Origin: Maylandia zebra
Taxonomy: Eukaryota > Chordata > Actinopteri > Cichliformes > Cichlidae
NCBI RefSeq assembly: GCF_041146795.1
Contig: NC_135185.1
Span: 12,063,529-12,127,528 of the forward strand
Length of the DNA stretch: 64,000 nucleotides
Direction: 5' to 3'
The notes under the pieces were generated by a model that worked only from the letters and a program-made list of their open reading frames with translations, did no database searches and was not told the origin of the DNA. Positions 10,768 to 22,500 of the stretch are shown piece by piece; within the stretch, counting starts at the first letter, position 1; every line of letters starts with the position of its first letter. The position numbers and the translations under genes are program-made.

Positions 10768-11090
10768 CTTTTTCTTTTTATTTATTAAATCCAGATATGA
10801 TCTTAGTGCGCTGTCAGTGTGTTTGGGATCATTGTGACTTTGAAATGAAGCTGTAAACAGACTCGTTCCAGTATTTTATGCTGGATCAAAATTGGAAGAC
10901 GTTTAGATCTTCTATCAATTTTGACATGATCCCCAAACTATGAGGCGTTGCACCATGTTTTACAGATGGCTGCAGACTCACTGTTGTACCTGTATCGTCC
11001 ACTTTCATAACACACACACCATGCTGTTTTATGAACTTAATGGTTTTCAGATAATAGCTGTTTAGGAATCACTGTCAGTAAATTGTGCTA
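10500..11090 (-). mobile_element. Decayed Tc1-like transposon, minus orientation
   Basis: Read on the minus strand, about 10620-10690 gives QSPDLNITEAVWAHLK, matching the Tc1 transposase block around the catalytic Glu of the DD34E triad (typically SPDLNPIEHVW). Neighbouring frames are broken by stops and a TA/T repeat has expanded inside. The ends are not resolved. Confidence 0.65.
10713..10768. repeat. (TA)n tract followed by poly(T)
   Basis: About 38 bp of alternating TA followed by about 18 T, inside the decayed Tc1-like element. Confidence 0.9.
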
Positions 11091-11849
11091 TCTTTTGTCA
11101 TTTTTCATTGATTGTATTAAAGAAGTGTTCATTTTTTAATGCAAAGTTCCTAAAGATCCAATTTAAAATGGGTTCTTTGTTAAGTTGTCTGTGAAATGTG
11201 GACACAACACTGGTTCATCCCTTGAGTTAGCCTTTTTTATACTCGAACAATTCATAAGATCTAACAAACAAAAGGATTGGACTGAAAACGAGTCAAAAAA
11301 CAGCCAAAGAAAAGCTTTGAAAGATCAAAGCTGAACACCACTTTAAAAAAAAAATTACAAGTCTGGCTCTTTGGAAGCTAAATTTAAGGAAGTTTGGGGT
11401 GGTAACAAACATTTGCACAGTAGTAGATGTAGACTTCAGTGCAGATGCAGGAGACACCTCCCTCAGAACGTGTATTTACCCCCAGGCAGATTTGCCTAAA
11501 GAAAAAGTACTATACCATTACTCAGCAAAGCAACAATTTCTCTGACTGGGTGGATCTCTAACTGCCTGAAATATGATTGTGAATTATGAGCTTCTACCAC
11601 CACTGACATTTTGTGGTAAATGTCATTATCTCCACCACACACATACAGTGTTGTGATCTCAGCAGCACGTCTCCTCCTCATGATGGCTTCCATATGTTGC
11701 AGGTTCATGACGATGAAAAACGCTAAAAGGAAAAAGAGGGAGGTCCTTTTTTAAAAATAAGAAAATCTGTGAAAAAAGTAAAGTTCATGATGGAAGGGGC
11801 TTGTGGAACAACCCAAAGTAACAGTTTTCTGCATAATTTTATCAGTCTC
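11091..11849. other. AT-rich intergenic stretch
   Basis: Lies between srrm1 and clic4. The 70-codon minus ORF at 11496-11708 matches no family I know. It is probably old transposon-derived or unconstrained sequence. Confidence 0.5.
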
Positions 11850-12490
11850 TCACATTGTTATGGAGGAATTTTACTCTACTCTTCTTAACATTGCTTCAGT
11901 TCATTGAGGTTTGCAATCACCACAGCATTTTAGTCAGGTCAGAACTTTGACTGGGCCCTAATTCCTTTCATTCCAATGTGTTTGAGCTTTAACTTTTGGA
12001 CAGATGGCCTCATATCTGACTCTAGAATACTTTGGTACATAGAGGAGTTTGTTTTCAACTCAGAGACTCCGAGGTGCCCCGATCCTGTGGCTGTAAAACA
12101 AGTGCAAATCATCACCTTTTCATTCTTTTTTTAGAGAGAGAAGTTTTCTCCATTCATACTTTTTTACTATTTTTCTAATTTTACTGTCATGATTTTTAAC
12201 ATTTAACATGCTAACTGAGGCCTGAAGAGTCTGAGACGTAGTGCTTGTGTAATGTCTCTCAGTACTACACCGTCTGACCTTTGGGTAAATTTGTTGGGAT
12301 TTCCTAACCTGGCAAAATTGTAGCATTATGTTAACACATGCATGAATGTGTCAGACCAGCAGGCTGCAAAAGCTTCTGCTCTTTTGCAGATGATCAGTTA
12401 ACCAAGTAGATTTGATTACCTGGCTTCCACTTATCCTCCTAATTCCTAAGGAAACAATGATTTTTTTTTTCATAGGACTGCATAGAATCC
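11850..12490 (-). mobile_element. Second decayed Tc1-like element, minus orientation
   Basis: The stretch GTTATGGAGGAATTTTACTC, the later AGTCAGGTCAGAACTTTGAC and ACAGATGGCC resemble the reverse strand of common teleost Tc1 transposases. At 12465-12486 the sequence TTTTTCATAGGACTGCAT resembles the CACAGGACTG terminal repeat seen at 36695-36707. Heavily mutated; boundaries approximate. Confidence 0.5.
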
Positions 12491-13007
12491 CTAACAAGAA
12501 TTTTGTGACTCTAGGTTCTGCTTGATTTTTTAAAAATATCATTAAGATTAAGTCCAAGGTTTAGTTTTTCCTCACCCAGAACTCTGATAACTCAACATCA
12601 GTGAAGAGTCCTTTATTGAACGACCTGTTCATAAAAGCAGTTTCTGTATAGAAAAACTGCTTCTCGGGTCAGCAGCAGAACTTTGAATTTGACTGATTTC
12701 TCTAAAACTTAATGCCTTCTTTCAAGCAGCAATGCCTGCAGCTTACAATAAAACAGAATAGACCCAAATATTTAAATAAGATAAAAAGTAAGCTGAAATT
12801 AAAATAAAGGAAAAATTATTAAATTAAATTATTTTATTATTATATAATTTTTTAAAAAGGAAAATATTTAAAAATTTAAAAAATGTATTTAAATGTATAT
12901 TTACAACAAAGGAAAGGATTCTGACTTTTTTCTCAGAATTTAGGAAAAGAAGAAGAAAAAAGACGTGCCCACTTTTTTTTCCCCAGTGGCCCTAATCCTC
13001 TTCTGTA

Positions 13008-13038
<31 letters not shown>

Positions 13039-13139
13039 TAACTATTATTTCAACTGACTTACTGAATGTTAAAAACAAACAAACAATGATACTACTTTTT
13101 TATGGTGCCTGTGCCACCCCTATGAAAGTCCTGGAAACG
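12491..13139. other. AT-rich spacer before clic4
   Basis: Mostly A/T with a GATA microsatellite at 13009-13038. GC content rises abruptly after about 13130, where the clic4 promoter region begins. Confidence 0.6.
13009..13038. repeat. (TAGA)n microsatellite
   Basis: Uninterrupted TAGA/GATA units over 30 bp. Confidence 0.95.
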
Positions 13140-13202
13140 CCCCTGCGTTTTACTGGGATCCTTAGCGACCGGACTCCCTCCACCTCCAACCCTCCCCGCT
13201 GA

Positions 13203-13210
13203 TGACGTCA
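13203..13210 (+). promoter_or_regulatory. clic4: Palindromic CRE (TGACGTCA) with TATA-like box, clic4 promoter
   Basis: A perfect full CRE octamer, the binding site of CREB/ATF factors, lies about 290 bp before the clic4 ATG. It is followed at 13214-13221 by TTTAAATA, a TATA-like element. The surroundings are GC- and CpG-richer than the upstream DNA. The promoter role is inferred from position. Confidence 0.6.
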
Positions 13211-13239
13211 CGCTTTAAATATTCCCGTAGCTTCTTCAC

Positions 13240-13500
13240 GCCGTCCTCGTCACCATCACCACCCACCCAGCAGATAGATCCTGTGACGGGTCAGCCGTAC
13301 GTGTGTAGCCTGGAAACATTTCTGTTGTCTGGAAGGCGCCGCTGCTCTGGTCCGCTTTGCTCTGCAGAACCTGGAGGGAAGAAAAAGGCGTCTTCGGGAT
13401 TGAGTGCGCAAAAAAGGGGGGAGGCGGATAAGAGCTAAGTCGGGCGTGGTAGCGGGGAAAACTCATCTTTGTGAGGAGAAACTTCAGAGCAGCAGCTACC
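13240..13500 (+). other. clic4: clic4 5' leader (start approximate)
   Basis: GC-rich leader between the TATA-like box and the start codon. It contains no upstream ATG in any frame, so scanning should reach the ATG at 13501 directly. The sequence before it, GCAGCTACC, gives A at -3, a favourable context. Confidence 0.6.
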
Positions 13501-13569
13501 ATGTCGCTGTCGGTCCCGCAGAACGGAGTGAAGGCGGATAATGAGCCCGTTATCGAGCTGTTTGTGAAG
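13501..13569 (+). CDS. clic4: clic4 exon 1
   Basis: 23 codons from the ATG to ELFVK, donor GTAAGA, phase 0. The short acidic N-terminus before the GST-like fold is typical of CLIC4. Confidence 0.95.
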
Positions 13570-16500
13570 GTAAGACCGCAGGATAAGTTTTTCTCTCTCT
13601 CACTTGGCTTAACCCACATCTGCGCATTGTGCTCTCACGCGCTTTATTTCTGCCTCGAAAGCGAGTAATGTTAGAGATTTGCACATATAGTGTCTCCACG
13701 CAGGACGGCTGTATGGAGGCGTGTGTTTGAGAGGCTCGGAGCTACATGTTCATTTACATCCATAAACCTCTTTGCCATTGTGGCCATGTGGAGCCCGCAG
13801 TGTCACCAGCAGGGCGGATACGGCCATCTCCCACCTCTCCACCCCTCAGCGTGGGTGCAGATCAACCTGCCGTGCTGAAAACTGGGCGCTAATTCTGCAA
13901 CAAAAGCCCGGCAGCTGTGCTTCACAAGAGTCCACCCGACAGTGGGATACATGCTGCAGCTGCATTTTCGTGTTTGGGGCACTAAGTGGTAGATGGTATG
14001 AGAACTGACCCTGGTTCAGCTTTAAATAAGAGTGCAGGGTGTTTGATGTTTGGTTCACCAAAGCAACAAAGAGCCTGAAGGACAAACTGCTTCACCAGTT
14101 TTCCAGCTTTGTTTCACACACAAAAGAAAGTGTGTGGCAGACAATGCTGTTGGTGCATTTTCATTAAAATTGTTTAAAGCGGGCAGTTGGGTAGCTTAAT
14201 GGATGATCTCCTGCTCAGTGGAGACCCTGGTGGAGGTGGTGGCGGTGGATGCCTGTTTTTTTTTGTTTTTGTTTTTTTCTTTCTTTCTTTCTTTGAGCCT
14301 GATGCTTCCCAGAGCGGGAAAATGGCACCAGGAAGAATAAAGGGAGAAGCACACTGGGACTGAAGGGGGCTGGGGCAGTGGGAGGAGGCTGTGGGGTAGC
14401 GAATTAGGTGGTGGAGTTTATGGGTGTTGGTACGTTAGGGTGTCACTGACCAAAACGGCAGGCTCATAACAGTGGATGATTGCGGCTTTGAAAACACTGA
14501 TACATGCTACATATGAGAGCAATTACCCTCGATAAGCCCAATTTATAAAGGGATCCCTATCTAGGAGAACCACCTCCATTACATCATATCAGTTGGATGC
14601 AGTACAAACCCCGCCTCCGTCCTGTTTGTGGTGCTTTTGTAGACTCTGAGTTTAAAGAGGAGGTCTCCTCAGCGTAAAACTACAGGAACAAACCGTCCAG
14701 TGCTGCTTCTACTACTGCATTTCACTGCCTACAGGAGAGGTTACATCATCCCGAGGCCTGGAAGGTTTGCACTTGTGGCCGGCTCTTCCCTCCCAACCCC
14801 TCCCTTTCTAGCCCGCGCAGCCAGAAGTTTCTTCATTGTGTATCTTCTGGACACGTCTGCGTGGAAGTGTGCTAGCGTTTCCCTTCACTCCCTCTCACAT
14901 GGCTCCGTGTTGCATGTACCAGAGTTTGACTTGTACACATCTATTATTCATGCAGCCGTTTTCACTGTGTTGCATTAAACACAGCCATGGGAGACAATGG
15001 CTGGCATGCAGGTTGCCATAGGCACATTGCTGTTAGCTGGGCCTCTGGGAACAGCTGATAACAAAGTGTGTGTGTGTGTGCTCTCCACACACAGCTGTCA
15101 GATCTGTTAGGCCTCTGCCACATATCAAAGCTGACTAATTATGCTTCCGTAATATCAGTTGCCACAGTGTCCATGTCTATAGATTGAGAGGCGTCAACAC
15201 TGTTTACTCATTAAAAGTAGCTGGCTCACCCAGTTCAGAGACTGTTCGATTATCTTGCAGCTTTTTACCACCAGTGTTTATAGCAACAGTTGTCAAACTG
15301 CTATGGGAACACTTGGAGTGGGCTCATCAAGGGTGGGGAGGTGAAGCTCGTGTTGTCTCCGTTTATTGCTCTGTCACATCAGCACAATGTGATGACTTTG
15401 TAAGTGGGAGGATCGACCCTTGACCTCATCACAGCGCAGCAGGTTAGATATTGTTTTTGATCACAAGTAGCTGTTGGGCTGTGGAGGGTGACTTCCTAGC
15501 ATCCACCCAACACATTAGAATACTAAATGAGATGTCGTAATTAAATGGGAGAATAAAGCTTGTATCTATCTTTTGTATTTGTATTTATTTGAAATTGTTC
15601 CTCTTAATCACGACATCATCCAGACTTGGGAGCACATTAGACTGCTTTGACCTAAGCGCAGAGCATTGCAGATCAGTGTTTTGTGGTAATGGTGCTGTCT
15701 CCTGTCGGTCCCCTTTCCATGGTCACGCCAACTGTTGGGCTTTTCTGTGAATAAAACTAACCTCTGCTTAAATGTGATTGGTCAGTCGGGCTCGGGCTAC
15801 AAATGTAACCTGAAAGATTCACACTTGCAACCTCTAAATCCTCACATTTAACACAATCATTCTGCTCTTCAACGGTTCTCACATTATTTCCTCGCCAACT
15901 TCATCTCCTTCTCTGACGATCAGCTTTCCCGCCCTGATGGCATTCAGCTCCAACCCTTCTGCTGGTTTTGGGGGCTATCACGGTAGAAGGCGACTCTCCT
16001 CTAACCTTATTCTGTTTATGGTTATTCCACATGTTTTTGGTACTGCCACCTGGTGACAGGATGCAGCAACAACATGTAAATGCAAAGCTGTGCATAAGAT
16101 GGGAGCACAGCCATGCTGGTTCTTTACATTCTTCATTGTTGTTTTTGTGTTCATAAATTGCACTCAAATGATTCTGTATGTTTTATTCAATTTTCCTTAC
16201 GAAGATTCTCTGAATTAATTCGGGACATGCATGCAAATGAGTCATTCTGCACCAGCATATGATCATGGGTGGATGACAGTGAGTGGAATATAGATGAGCC
16301 AAAGGAAACAAACAGCCTTTATCTCCACTCGCATTTGTGCGTCTGCTGGCTGAGACTGTGCCAGGGTCACACGACCGGTCGCAAAGCCTTATGCTGCTTC
16401 CAGCTCTCAGGCCAGCAGAGGTTGAAAACATGTTCAAGAAGTGCTTTTAGGTCTGGGTGGCAGACTGTTTACAGTGGAGATGAAGGCCTACAAAGCCCAG

Positions 16501-19500
16501 AGAGGAGTTCACAGCTATGCAGCGCTTCTGTGCGGTCAAGGAGGCTAAAACGTTGTTAGCTCGGTCTGTAAAAGAGAACAATGACAGCTCGGGTTTAACT
16601 TCATCTTAACGCGTTACACTCTGAGCTGTTTGCAGGCCTGGCCAAGATCGGCTCATCATGTTGTGCAATCAGTTGGAGCATGTGACGGTCAGATGCATGG
16701 CTTATATACTGCGGCTCGTAACAATGCACTGCTCACCCAAAAGCTGTAACCGTTAAAATGTCGGTAGTTTGAAAGGTTTAGTATCGCTACCCTTAGCAGC
16801 GAGGTTCCATTTATTGTTTGTTTCTTTTCAGCATAAAATAAACCGTTCCTTTGTCCCTCGGGTGGTATTCTAGGGAGCTAAGTGCTGTTTCTTTATAGGA
16901 AAATCAATAGAGCGCTTTATTTTTTGTGAGTAACGCTGCAGTCAGCATCTTGAGTTAGAGGACAGAGATTAATGGCTTGTTAGTGGTGTGGAGCTTGCTG
17001 AGCTTGTGCTGTGTGTCCTCGTTTCTGCACCATGGACTTGCTTTTGCAGCACCTGGCCTGTCACAACTTCTTCTTTGTAACTGTCTGGTTGACTGACTCT
17101 CTGGCCACTGGCCTAATCGATCTGGCAGTGTGTTATTACACCAATCTGAACTGGGGCTTTGGAACCACTCAGAAGTTAATTTATGTTCTTGCCAGTGGAC
17201 TATAACATGTACTTAAGCAACACGGCCCTAGTTGTACCTAAATAAATGGCTCTTATGTAAATGATGTTCAAATTTAAAAGCTTGAGTCATCTCATTGAGG
17301 GGCGGAAGAGCTGGTCTCATTTCTGTGCTGTTCAGTCAGGAAGCCGATGGTTAATAAAGCATTTTTCAATGACCGGAAATGAGGTCAGTCCAGAGCAGCA
17401 CGGAATGGATCCAATCACTGAGTCATGTGTTATACTATTATTGTTAAGGCTGTACCTGCCGCAGCCTCTGGCTGTAGCTCCTCTATTACCTTTATTTTCA
17501 GAGGTTAAACTACATGCACTACATCAGTACTGACTGTAATCCCAATCATTGATGAAGGTGCATGCTTATTGCTGACTTGATGCTTTGCTTGCGGCAAACA
17601 TTTGTATATGTGGAAATGCAAAGTCAGGCTTGTCCATGAGTGTTTTGCATGTTAGATTTTTATGATGGTGTAAAACAAAAACTGTTGATCATGCACCAGA
17701 CAGGCACTGAAATGCAGCTCGCCGGTGGGTCAGAGTCTATCCTGATGATGTGGCTGGTGTTTGTGTAGCCACGGTCTGGGCTTCTGCTGCCATATATGTA
17801 TCTGGCATGTGTGGTAATGGCACACTAAGGATGTGTTGATGCCAAAGGGTCATAGCTGTCTAGACGGGGCTTTTGTCCTGAAGAAATCACTACAGGGTTC
17901 GGGGTTGCTTTAATTACATCACTGTGCAGGCAGACTTCAAGTTTACTGTTAAAGGCTTTTTCAGGAACCAGTTTTGTGTCATTTCAAAGGAAAGTGTGAG
18001 GAGAAACGGGCAGGAACAACGCAAACATTTGGCTTTTGTGTTTGCGAGTAAGAGCGCGTCTCCCTTTATGGTCAGTGAAATTTTTGCAGAGGTGGGGTCG
18101 GGGCCAACCTGAGTATGCAGCTTATTGTTTGTATTAGATACTTGGAAAAAAAACAGCAGAGCGAGGAGTCAGTCGGTTCATGCTCGTCTCCCACATTTAC
18201 TGTCTGCTCTGCCTTCATTTTGGATCTGCATTACTCATCACTTCCACTCACCCTGGGCCTGGAGAAACCTGACCTGGCTGCTGCTTATCTCCTCTGGTTA
18301 TTCAGTAAACTTACATCATTGCCACAGCAAGAGTAAGCCTCATTTAGACGTCAGCTTTCCACAACTTTCCACTGAATCTGACTGTGAACAGTAGGCCTGT
18401 GTCTCAGTGGAAGTCTTAAGTTTTCCCCTGAGTGATGTCAGCCTGAGTCACAGCCACAGAGAGGATGTTGCGATGTTTCCATGTCCCAGCCGAATCCGAC
18501 TCCCCTGCGCGCTCGGGCACCCACAGTGTCTCAGGTTGGAGTGATTCAACCAGGAGGTCAAATCTGACCGGCTGATTTGGTCAGTCTGCCAGGAACCCTT
18601 TTAAGTACCTAAAACTTACTTCACATGTTGAACTATTGCTCTTCTTCATTTCTTACTTTTTCTGATTTTCATCAAACGGCTGCTGAATTCAGATTGATTT
18701 ATTTGGGCAGACTTGACAGGCTGCTTGGTATTAACATAAAAATGCTGTTTTGTTTTTGTTTTTTTTGTTGTTGTTTTTTTTTTTTTTGTTATCCATAATC
18801 TACTTTATGTTTTTATATCTTCTTTATGATCAGCTTGGTCTATAAAATGTCTCAGAAGTCCAAACACTGGATAGTTTGTGTGTAAAAGTTTTTAAAACAG
18901 ATTTTTATTTTATTCTTAAATAAAACTTGATAAAAATTAGATCCTTTCCAAATAAAATAAGAACATATTATTGTTTTTATTCCTTTTGGCGTCTTATTCA
19001 TAGAAGTCAGCTTATGAATAAGGCGGTGACATATACAGAGTCAGTTCATGTACAACTAGGAAAGTTTCTGGAGAAAATGCTACAGCAGAACTTCTGTATT
19101 TTCAGTTATTTTACATTGTTAAATACTAAAATTGGCTGTGGTTCTTTAGCTGACCCTCACCCTGCCATGTCTGACAGTGTGTCTCATGAATTCCAGCCTG
19201 ACTCTGTTTAGCTTAATCATTCAATGCCAGCGTAAGCTGACAAACAGCGGGCAGTTTTTGGGTCCAGCTTCTTTTAATCCTACCTTGGCCTATATGTGTG
19301 TGAGTGTGTGTCCAGCAAACAGGGAGAGGCGCTGCCATGACGCTAGCAGGGCTGCCCACCCTCAAACGGACATTCCTGCAGTGTGTCGAAGCAGCCGAGC
19401 TCCAGAGCTCGCTACTTCGTCAGTTCCTTATTCGGTCAAGTGTGGCTTGAACTCGCTGAGCAGCCCAACCTATTTAGAATGTGAAGTGCGGGGAGGGGAA

Positions 19501-22500
19501 GGCGAGGGCCGCCACGTTACTAAAATTAGGCGGTGAGCAGAGATTGGGAGGACTGGGCCCAGCATGAACAGGATCATTGTCCTCAGCTGCTCACTGTAGA
19601 AGCTGTGATATCACACCGCTGCTCTAGAAAAGGAATGTCTGTCTTAGATAATGATGAGAGCCTTTCTGTGAGTGAGAGAAAGGTGTTGTTGCACATTGAG
19701 CAACTCTTTTATGTGCCAGGTTGTAAAATGTTATTGGACTGCAGTGGATAAAAGGATACCTTGCGTCCCAGTTAAAAGTACAGCCATCTTTAAGAGCTCA
19801 GATGGCAATGAAACGTTCAGGAATCCTTGTCATCACTGCTGAGATCTGTTGGGCGACATTACCAGGTTCCTGACTGGTTTAGTGATTTAAATATGACACA
19901 CAACAGGCGATGGATGGATGAAGTTGAACGTTGTCTCTACGGATACTGCGTGTGACTTTAGATGATTTGAAACCATTAATCAGATTCTTAAGTAAAGAAA
20001 ATGCATTTTAAACGTTTGAGTGGATTTTTGTGGATAAAACTGCACACAGACTCGACTTCATGTTATAGTTTCAGGTGTGCAGGTCTGCTAGAGTGAGAGG
20101 CTTCGTGGAGATCTTTAAATGCCTTCTAACTTTTAATTTTATTTATTTATTTGTGATCATGAGGGTATGGAGATTGTTGGGATTAAAAACCATATTTACA
20201 AGAGGAGGATATTACACTGCACAGCACCAGCTATGCACTTCATGTAGATTTCAAAGAGGTCTCAACTGAGTGTTATCCCCACTTTAAGGTGGATGAAAGC
20301 CTCACAACCCAGCGTGGTTCTGCAGTGCTTTGATGTTGGAAATGAAGGATGTTGAAAAGTAATTTCCACCTTACTTGATTCGATCTCCTGGGGTGCAGCC
20401 CAGGCTAGTGAGGGGTGGCTGTGTAGCATCTGAGAGCCAACCGTGAGCTGGCGTTGTACAATAATACACAAAGAAACATGACACTTTGCTAATATCCCCG
20501 CTGACGCCTGGCAAGGGAAGTAATGTTGAACCATCCAATAGGAAAAACCGTCGATGAGGAAGCGATGAGCGGTGTGACCTCAGCGCGTTCAAGACGAGTT
20601 GGCTGCTTGTCATGGCCCTTCCAGTGTCCCCAAGGAAGTCCTGGCCTACTCCTGCTGGTAATTGGCTGACATGAGAAGGTCATCAGCTGATGCAGCTCAC
20701 CTGGGCTTTCCAGGCTATAAAAGATGACTTGCTCTCTTTGATTTAACGGAAACTAGTGTGCCCTCCCTCCATGTCACACACTTGGAGCCAGTTTGTGCCG
20801 GTTGTCCTGGGTACCGCTGCCTGCATTCCTCTGTGTGTTTTGTTCTAAATATCGGTTTGGTCAACTTGCTGTGTCTTGGAATTCTTTTGCTAGCAAGGAA
20901 AACTTGAGTTTGTGGGAGTGGCTGGTAGAAAGGACCACTTTGTGTGTTGTCGTCTTCTGTTACTTTGACTTGTGTTTTGGCTTAGTTGTTACATCACTGG
21001 CTCCACGAAGAAAGGGAAAGTGATAAGAGGTATGATCTCACTGGCTGGAGAAGGCTGCGTGTGTTTGCCCACCCAGACCCACCCTCAATGTACTCATCGA
21101 TGCGTCACGCTGTCCTGAACTCCTAGATAACATCCAAGATTAAACATGACTCACACCCTTCATCAAGCAGCTGTGTGCGCTGGGATTAAATAAACAAGCA
21201 TCTGCTGACTTACCATCCACTGAGCCTAAAATAAAGCTGGAGAGCCTGTTGGCAGCAGTCAGCTGTTGCTGCTGTGGGCCAAACGTTATTGCAGCCGATT
21301 TGTGTGAATCTGTGTACTACTAGTAAAATGTGCTTCTTTCCAAACTCGTGGGCTTTGCCTTCTAAAGATTTTCTCCCCTAACTCCAGAGTTTTATTGCCT
21401 TTTTTTTGCCTGCTAGCTGATGACGTACCTGACGATCTACAAACAGAAAGTGCTTTGTGTTGAAGCCCTTTCCTGAATGTCACACCTTAATATAGGCTTT
21501 CTGGAAAGTGTCAGTTGGGCCCATAGGCTCCATATTAGAAGAAAAACATGAAATCTAAGGTTTTCTGATCCTTCTGGATTTATTTCGGCTATTTTAAAAG
21601 CAGAAGTGCTTAAAATGTCAATCAAAAGCCGTTCTTACAGTTCATTTAGTGCCTAGCAGCTGCTCCCGAGGAGCACGTCGGAAATGCAGCTCTGCCAGCA
21701 TCACTGCTTAAACTAAACAAAGCGCCATCTTCGGCGGGAGGAACAGGACATTTCTGGAATAGTTTCTCCCTCCTCTCCGAATGCCCAACCCCCCCTCTGA
21801 CTCCACAGAGGGGCCCAGGATAAGGGGTAAGGGATAAAGAGGGAAGAGAAGGAGGAGGAAGAAACAAGAGGGCCAAAAAGCACACTGAAGCTTACTATCT
21901 TTCCTCTTCGTCACGCTTTAAGCATCCGTTACCACTTGTTCTCCCTCCTGTTGGTTAGCACCACATGATCCCCAGTTTCCTTCTGGTTTCCTGTAATCTC
22001 TCTCTCTGTGTCTGCAGCCTGCTCTGCTGCAGAGTCCAGAGAGTAGGAGTCTGAATGCCCAGAACCTGAAATCGCACTGAGACAGGAAGGAAAAAATGAA
22101 ATGTCTTTCTCAGCTGCTGTGGCCTCCTGTCTCACCACTCGACCTGCAGAACTCTGATGAACTCTCCTTGAAAGCGGTTCACTGAGTGGTAACATCTTTA
22201 CAAATGACATTCAACAGTGTATTTGCATTTTATCACCACCAAAAGAGAGCCGGCTGCAGACCGCTCACCTGTGCATTGTAATCCTTTTCACAATGCATGC
22301 ATTGCTTTCCATGTCATACGTTCTGGCCATTGCCATGGGAACAGTTGCTGTGCTGCGTTACCACCCTTGATGCAGACCTGAATGCTTCTCTGTAGGTGTA
22401 GCGCTGCGGGGAAAATGGAGTAATCATCCCATTGATGTCTTTCTGATCCCCTTAGGTTCAGCTAATGCTAGTCCAGCACCTCAGGGCTAAAGCCTTATTT

